Source of the DNA: Ischnura elegans
Taxonomy: Eukaryota > Arthropoda > Insecta > Odonata > Coenagrionidae
Direction of reading: 5' to 3'
Assembly (NCBI RefSeq): GCF_921293095.1
Contig: NC_060247.1
Location: 109,387,111-109,451,110, forward strand
Length of the DNA: 64,000 nucleotides
This document shows positions 61,401 through 64,000 of the stretch, piece by piece. Position numbers and translations under genes: made by a program. Below the pieces are notes generated by a model. That model saw only the letters and a program-made list of their open reading frames with translations. It had not been told where the DNA came from and made no database searches. Every line of letters starts with the position of its first letter. Position 1 is the stretch's first letter.

Positions 61401-63114
61401 ACACATACCACACCGCAATCACCGCACCATTTCCGACGCACACCTCGCCAGAGCCAGGCCGTCGTCTTTAGAACTGGCCGCTCGGGAGCAGCACCGTCAG
61501 CTGAGACGTCAAATGGAAGAAGAGAGGAGGAAATTGATCCTTGACGCGGCCGCCGACAGCAAGCTGAGGACCCTGGAAGCTTTAACAAAGAGGCTGACGA
61601 GAGATGTCGGAGCGCAAGATGGCCATGGATTAGCTGGCAGAGCCGCGGATGCCATGAGACAACTATCAGATAACCTAGCAACCCCACTGATGAAATTTTG
61701 GCAGGATATGAGGTCTCGGATTACTCACTTGAGGGAAGAATTGGAGGAAGAAAGGAAGTTTATGAGAAGACGACGAAGCACTGCGTCAGATGCACAGAGG
61801 CAATGGCTGGAGGACGAAAAGAGCAAAATATTGGCAGAGATGGCCAAGTCTACGTTGAAGAAGAAGGAGGAGGAGAAAAAACCGGGAGAATTGCACGCAA
61901 GAAATAGATTAAGGAGGGATGTTTTAGGAATGAAGGATGGAGATCTGTCAAGACTGCAATACCATGGAGTGGCGAGCAAGTTGGAGGATCTGTTGCGGAG
62001 ACGACGTCAGTTGGTGCAATCGCCTGGCCTTTTCCAAATGCCCCACTTTAGACCCAAGCGAAAAGCCGACTGGGGAAAATCCGACGACAAAGAGTGGCCA
62101 GTCGATCACGAGTTCATGTACTACCCATCCGATGGCTCTGATGAGTACACCGAGATCCGCATGGGGCACGAAGATATTGATGAAGATAGTCTGGACGATT
62201 GGTCGGGTTCTGACATAAGCTCCGACGTCGACGACTCATACTTTGCAGTCGACACAGCTAGGAGAGGACTCTATCCCATCGGGCCTTACGGAGTGCTGAA
62301 TCACCTGTACGCCCAGGGTGAACTGTACAAAATGGAAGACGCTTTAAATGACTCTGAGGACCACGAAATCCCGTGGGATTCGAACGAAAAAAGCGAAACA
62401 GGCCAGGAGAGATCAAATCACGAAGACGGGAAAACCGGGAAACCAAATGAGGAGGACGCGAAGAAGGTGGAGGATGCCAAAGGAGGTAAGACCTCGGACG
62501 ATAAGAGTAGCGAATCGAAGGAGAGCAAAGAAAAATCAAAAGAACATGCCACGATGACACCAGAAACTCACAAGAAGGAAGTTAGAAGGAGAAGGTGGAC
62601 GGTGAATATGGAGGGTAATGCAGGAAATGAGCTGGGGTGGCCCATCGGCGATAAACCCATCAGTTACGACATCGACCTGATGCAGAAAGATGAGGGAGTT
62701 CTCACGAACAAGATCATGAGATTTGGCGCGGAGGGTGAAGACGACAGTCGTGGCAATGTATTTCTTTTGGCATTGAGGAACAGGAAGCTCTCACAGGGTC
62801 AATCCCAAGGGGATGCAATGTCGACCGCGGGCGTGTCGGACCACGTGGGTGTAGAAACTACGACTTTTGCGAGCTCCAAGAAAAGGACAGATCGTGACGG
62901 TGAGAGTAGGGTGCAGAAGATACCATTGAAATCTAAGACTGGAAAAGAGGAGGCCGACGCGAAGGCTCACATTGAAATCGCAAGCTCCAAACCTGTAGTC
63001 TCTGCGGCAGCGGCTATGGGCGTGGCAAATAACTTCATGTCGCAAATTATGAACAACATGACGGAGCTGATTAATTTCTTCCGATCTATGATCGGATGGT
63101 CAAGAGAGACGTGA
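46260..63114 (+). CDS. Heparanase-like (GH79) secreted protein with giant Pro-rich, polybasic C-terminal extension; 8 coding exons
   Basis: Join 46260-46471, 48015-48208, 50796-51029, 52303-52663, 53716-53846, 54408-54571, 56045-56370, 57513-63114. Every intron is GT..AG, phases run 2,1,1,2,1,0,2, and the total is 7,224 nt (2,407 residues). Heparanases are family 79 endo-beta-glucuronidases that cut heparan sulfate outside cells or in lysosomes. Matches to the vertebrate enzyme seen by eye are LSPYFLSITLD, MARGLSPAFLRLGG, the acid/base region LGYE, the nucleophile region CIGES, ALKWAQHLGKSAQMG, YWVSLLHKKLAG, VTLYAVN, LNGRLLKMDD and a final FWVLPPSTGVKPCL. The family normally ends there, at about 540 residues; this protein continues for about 1,765 more. 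Residues before and after the catalytic Glu differ from the usual NEP, so enzyme activity is uncertain. Family assignment is firm; function of the extension is unknown. An additional 5' non-coding exon is possible. Confidence 0.9.
46472..48014 (+). other. Intron 1 of the heparanase-like gene
   Basis: 1,543 bases, GT..AG. The only structure seen is the pair of hairpins at 47904-47993, immediately before the acceptor. No coding sequence is supported here. Confidence 0.85.
47904..47993. repeat. Two adjacent hairpins just upstream of the exon 2 acceptor
   Basis: The first is a perfect inverted repeat with 17-bp arms (47904-47920 and 47928-47944) and a 7-base loop. The second has 23-bp arms (47947-47969 and 47971-47993) with two mismatches and almost no loop. 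They end 20 bases before the AG of the exon 2 acceptor, so they would fold in the pre-mRNA next to the splice site. Confidence 0.8.
48015..48208 (+). CDS. Heparanase-like gene, coding exon 2
   Basis: Encodes about residues 71-135. FDTVRAMNMARGLSPAFLRL matches the vertebrate heparanase stretch around LARGLSPAYLRFGGT. The following acidic segment (TDDEDRHGDSLLGG) stands where vertebrate proheparanase carries its excised linker, but it is much shorter. The acceptor is TTTCAG|G and the donor AACG|GTGAGT; phases agree with both neighbouring exons. Confidence 0.88.
48800..48860 (-). mobile_element. tRNA-derived SINE relic (family with CCGGGATTCGAA B-box region)
   Basis: On the minus strand a B-box-like CTTCGAATCCCGGCTAAGGC occurs. 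It is similar to the SINE arms at 32745-32931 and 1270-1452. Only the tRNA-like part is recognisable. Confidence 0.5.
49450..49648. mobile_element. MITE-like inverted-repeat element in intron 2
   Basis: The left arm from 49450 and the right arm ending at 49648 are imperfect inverted copies sharing AAAGTATAAAATAAGC and TTTCATCACT, with roughly 70-80 bp per arm. No coding capacity. Confidence 0.6.
50796..51029 (+). CDS. Heparanase-like gene, coding exon 3 (barrel strands leading to the acid/base Glu)
   Basis: AQLTLLNHFAEDSGLKLIVS matches the vertebrate segment DVLYTFANCSGLDLIFGLN. It then carries an inserted strongly basic loop (KKQQRKAKKRAK) and an acidic patch (NDDESDMDSWD). It ends at YQLGYG, one base into the codon for the predicted acid/base Glu. 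The acceptor is TTCAG|GA and the donor G|GTAAAT. Reading on without splicing meets TAA at once, which supports the junction. Confidence 0.88.
51030..52302 (+). other. Intron 3 of the heparanase-like gene
   Basis: 1,273 bases, GT..AG, splitting the codon of the predicted catalytic acid/base Glu. It contains a pyrimidine-rich stretch (51600-51850) and a 72-bp-arm inverted repeat (52061-52226). Confidence 0.85.
52061..52226. mobile_element. Inverted pair of Penelope-like terminal repeats with hammerhead-like core
   Basis: Arms 52061-52132 and 52155-52226 are about 90% complementary. Each arm, read outward from the centre, contains CGTTACGAAACCTGGGTC, resembling the GAAA plus stem III plus UC part of hammerhead ribozymes found in Penelope-like retroelements. 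The CUGAUGA part is degenerate. Assignment to Penelope is inferred. Confidence 0.5.
52303..52663 (+). CDS. Heparanase-like gene, coding exon 4
   Basis: The first two bases complete the GAA codon of the predicted acid/base Glu (residue 214). AYYLNGSKI then aligns with the vertebrate ADIFINGSQL region. DLVRLRSLIDAYPYSRGAQL aligns with FIQLHKLLRKSTFKNAKLYG, followed by the GPDVG-like SPGI. About 45 acidic or polar residues are inserted between these blocks, and more follow before LQSFLQAF. The exon ends in LTAVVLHP, the position of the vertebrate SVTWHHYY strand. Acceptor TTTAG|AA; donor CC|GTGAGT. Confidence 0.87.
52664..53715 (+). other. Intron 4 of the heparanase-like gene
   Basis: 1,052 bases, GT..AG, carrying one tRNA-derived SINE relic (52835-52912). 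Nothing else recognised. Confidence 0.85.
52835..52912 (+). mobile_element. tRNA-derived SINE relic in intron 4
   Basis: A box-like GTAGCGCAACTAGTAGAACA is followed by GGTTATGGGTTTGGGTCCCAG as a degenerate B box. This is the usual head of a tRNA-derived SINE. Confidence 0.55.
53716..53846 (+). CDS. Heparanase-like gene, coding exon 5
   Basis: Encodes 43 full codons: PYEYD replaces the HHYYLNG strand, a Lys/Asp-rich stretch follows, and the exon ends in GQKPICI, matching vertebrate KKVWLG just before the nucleophile. The acceptor is TTCAG|G and the donor G|GTAAGC. Phases fit exons 4 and 6. Confidence 0.85.
53847..54407 (+). other. Intron 5 of the heparanase-like gene
   Basis: 561 bases, GT..AG. 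No repeats or exons recognised inside it. Confidence 0.85.
54408..54571 (+). CDS. Heparanase-like gene, coding exon 6 (nucleophile Glu)
   Basis: Begins GES, the counterpart of vertebrate GETSS, so Glu379 is the candidate nucleophile. DLDEALKWAQHLGKSAQMGA matches TFAAGFMWLDKLGLSARMG. After NVILH the vertebrate RQVFFGAGNYHLVDE loop is replaced by a shorter polar stretch (SPKADALQNPDT), so residues that normally line the substrate cleft are absent. Acceptor TGCAG|GA; donor ACG|GTGAGT, phase 0. Confidence 0.87.
54572..56044 (+). other. Intron 6 of the heparanase-like gene
   Basis: 1,473 bases, GT..AG. A transposon-end-like sequence (CAGTGGTGGATCCTGAGAGG) occurs near 55413. No missing exon for the absent active-site loop was found in it. 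Confidence 0.8.
56045..56370 (+). CDS. Heparanase-like gene, coding exon 7
   Basis: QYWVSLLHKKLAGDTVLE matches vertebrate DYWLSLLFKKLVGTKVL, and FYAHCTPR plus GSVTLYAVNPTN match the C-terminal domain YLHCTN and DLTLYAIN strands. YEYVLTEY corresponds to DKYLLRP. A strong pyrimidine tract precedes the acceptor (ATTATAG|CAA). The donor is AG|GTAAAA. Confidence 0.9.
56371..57512 (+). other. Intron 7 of the heparanase-like gene
   Basis: 1,142 bases, GT..AG, containing a MITE-like insertion (57107-57376) about 135 bases before the acceptor of the giant exon. Confidence 0.85.
57107..57376. mobile_element. MITE-like element with G-run/C-run ends in intron 7
   Basis: Starts AGGTGGATTTAGGGGG and ends with the complement of AGGGGTGGATTCAGG, an imperfect terminal inverted repeat. 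Similar G-tract termini occur at 5749-5960 and near 3401-3625. Confidence 0.5.
57513..63114 (+). CDS. Heparanase-like gene, terminal coding exon 8 (end of GH79 domain plus ~1,765-residue extension)
   Basis: A single 5.6-kb open exon. Residues 541-642 finish the heparanase fold: LNGRLLKMDDNGDLPF, a basic insertion of about 45 residues, then LPAKSVAFWVLPPSTGVKPC, where the family normally stops. Beyond this come, in order: a basic stretch with RRRRD (703-706); a long Glu/Asp/Ser-rich region (about 780-1240); a polybasic RRRRRRD; a Ser/Pro/Thr region; a Pro-rich region with 38-residue repeats (about 1484-1838, ending in Thr runs); a Glu/Arg/Leu-rich probably coiled-coil region (about 1850-2000); and a tail rich in charged residues ending in NNMTELINFFRSMIGW. 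There is no visible membrane segment or known domain. Stop TGA at 63112. The acceptor is TATCCTCAG|G. Confidence 0.9.
57997..58011 (+). other. Polybasic convertase-type site 1 (RRRR|D, residues 703-706)
   Basis: His-Arg-Arg-Arg-Arg followed by Asp-Leu, about 60 residues after the end of the GH79 domain. It fits the furin R-X-K/R-R consensus. Cleavage would separate the heparanase part from the extension. Confidence 0.6.
58429..58440 (+). other. Polybasic convertase-type site 2 (RIRR|E, residues 847-850)
   Basis: Ser-Ser-Arg-Ile-Arg-Arg followed by Glu-Ser, inside the acidic region; matches R-X-R-R. Confidence 0.6.
59608..59625 (+). other. Polybasic convertase-type site 3 (RRRRRR|D, residues 1240-1245)
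   Basis: Six consecutive Arg codons (AGA/AGG) followed by Asp-Val at the end of the acidic region. Confidence 0.6.
60340..61405 (+). other. Proline-rich, Thr-ended low-complexity region of the extension
   Basis: About 355 residues dominated by PTLPTLPP, RSRP and similar motifs, ending in runs of Thr (about 61330-61391). An earlier Thr cluster is at 60240-60285. The Thr/Pro composition would suit mucin-type O-glycosylation and an extended secreted stalk; that role is inferred. Confidence 0.8.
60478..60855 (+). repeat. Tandem 114-bp (38-residue) coding repeats
   Basis: Units begin at 60478, 60592, 60706 and 60820, exactly 114 bases apart: three full units and a partial fourth. Each starts RSRPTLPTLPP and runs through PPRPRAD to the next VPVPRSRP. 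Units 2 and 3 are very similar in DNA as well as protein, implying recent duplication or gene conversion. More diverged copies continue to about 61240. Confidence 0.9.
61440..61880 (+). other. Charged helical, probably coiled-coil region of the extension
   Basis: Residues about 1850-1997 are rich in Glu, Arg, Lys and Leu with heptad-like spacing (for example REQHRQLRRQMEEERRKLIL and LREELEEERKF). No Pro interrupts the two helical stretches. Interpreted by composition only. Confidence 0.6.
61765..61776 (+). other. Polybasic convertase-type site 4 (RRRR|S, residues 1959-1962)
   Basis: Met-Arg-Arg-Arg-Arg-Ser between the two helical stretches; matches R-X-R-R. Confidence 0.55.
61906..61917 (+). 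other. Polybasic convertase-type site 5 (RLRR|D, residues 2006-2009)
   Basis: Arg-Asn-Arg-Leu-Arg-Arg followed by Asp-Val, matching the furin consensus. The Asp-Val after the cut recurs at site 3. Confidence 0.6.
61996..62007 (+). other. Polybasic convertase-type site 6 (RRRR|Q, residues 2036-2039)
   Basis: Leu-Leu-Arg-Arg-Arg-Arg-Gln-Leu; with site 5 it would release a 26-residue peptide. Confidence 0.55.
62584..62595 (+). other. Polybasic convertase-type site 7 (RRRR|W, residues 2232-2235)
   Basis: Val-Arg-Arg-Arg-Arg-Trp; cleavage would release a C-terminal fragment of about 172 residues. Confidence 0.55.
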
Positions 63115-63840
63115 TTCCATTGACTGAATACTATCGTATTAAGTGTTCGTTCTACTCAACTACTCCCTGTGGCATTATTTGTTATTTGTTATCACTCGTC
63201 ATCACATCACCCTGATTCGTCGACATACTTCAGAAAAGTGACAAAAAAGTGTTGCGTACTTTTTCTATCCTTGAGGCACAAAAGCCATGAATCGTACTTC
63301 CTGGCGGAGAATATTTTGCATAGCATTGTGGCTTCCACCTGTTTGCTATTATATTTGTGTGATCACTGTTATCTCTACTGCAATTCGCTAAGTAGGTAGC
63401 TTAGTAAAAGGATAATGATGAATATGCCAGTGATTGTCGACCTGAGTGATGGGGTGAAGCATCCACTCGGGTCCTTCTACCATGATTGAGCCTCAGCTCT
63501 CAGGCCCATTTATTAGATTTTTCCCGCTCTCTCCAAGCACAGCACCGATCACGTTTGTGTCACAATAAGTATCCAGTGAAAGAGATTCAGCCAACAATTC
63601 TAACAAAAACTCGCTTCCTGCTCTGGATACAACTTTGAGCTGCAAGAGCCATCGTTAGAGGAAGTACTGATACGTGTTTATAAGCTCATTTTTCAACTTT
63701 TCATCTCAGTGAACAAGCAATAACAGTTATGGAATTGTGAATTCTAATTCATGTGTATGAAGAGTAAAACTTTTTATAGGCCTTCATGTCTTGTATTTGA
63801 CAGTGTTATTTTGCGGAAATAAAGTTGTACATACAGTAAA
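63115..63840 (+). other. 3' UTR of the heparanase-like gene
   Basis: Follows the TGA at 63112-63114. No other gene is seen. The end is placed about 15-20 bases after the first canonical AATAAA. Confidence 0.6.
63818..63823 (+). promoter_or_regulatory. Polyadenylation signal AATAAA
   Basis: Canonical hexamer about 700 bases after the stop codon. The first base of the run is preceded by GGA. Confidence 0.6.
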
Positions 63841-64000
63841 AATCGAGTTCCCGAAATCCTTTGATAAAACCTTAACTTTTAGACTTAATTCACAGGATTT
63901 GCAGCTGAATCACTCGATAAGTAATAAGGTGCTTTTAAATTAAAATGTTATCCTGATTTATGCGTCATAGATCGTAATCCTCTCAATAGACGCCAGGGAG
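63841..64000. other. Downstream of the gene; nothing recognised
   Basis: AT-rich sequence without a repeat or open frame worth reporting. Confidence 0.5.

Overview
The window is animal nuclear DNA, most likely from an insect. It is AT-rich and full of spliceosomal introns and degenerate transposable elements: a deleted mariner, tRNA-derived SINEs with B boxes, a LINE reverse-transcriptase relic, MITEs, and Penelope-like ends with hammerhead-like cores. No bacterial features are visible. The insect order cannot be fixed from the sequence alone.

Region 1 (1-46,200) holds no gene that I can support. It is a repeat-rich intergenic stretch. It contains an 83-bp perfect inverted repeat (3993-4176), a mariner derivative (6020-6552), a 40-bp minisatellite (11936-12124), a roughly 560-bp dispersed repeat present twice in opposite orientation (1446-2026 and 20994-21553), a nested tandem array (27169-28690) interrupted by a MITE with TTA duplications, several SINE families, a LINE relic on the minus strand (42700-43285), and GC-rich low-complexity blocks. 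One minus-strand open frame (43340-43677) is a weak coding candidate.

Region 2 (46,260-63,114, plus strand) is one gene. I reconstructed it as eight coding exons whose GT/AG boundaries and phases all agree, giving 7,224 nt of coding sequence (2,407 residues plus stop). Residues 1 to about 642 form a secreted heparanase-like protein (glycoside hydrolase family 79): signal peptide, the N-terminal strand segment, the TIM-barrel part and the C-terminal beta domain. Both candidate catalytic glutamates are present. However, the Asn before the acid/base Glu is replaced by Tyr, the canonical linker is shortened, and a substrate-side loop is altered. The last exon (5.6 kb) continues past the normal heparanase C-terminus into a novel extension of about 1,765 residues: an acidic region, a proline-rich region with 38-residue tandem repeats, Thr runs, a Glu/Arg-rich coiled-coil-like stretch, and seven R-X-R-R-type polybasic sites. 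The layout suggests a large secreted precursor cut by furin-like convertases. A 3' UTR with a canonical AATAAA follows (63818).

The main discovery candidate is this heparanase-fused giant precursor. The introns carry SINEs, inverted-repeat elements and a pair of hairpins next to an acceptor site.
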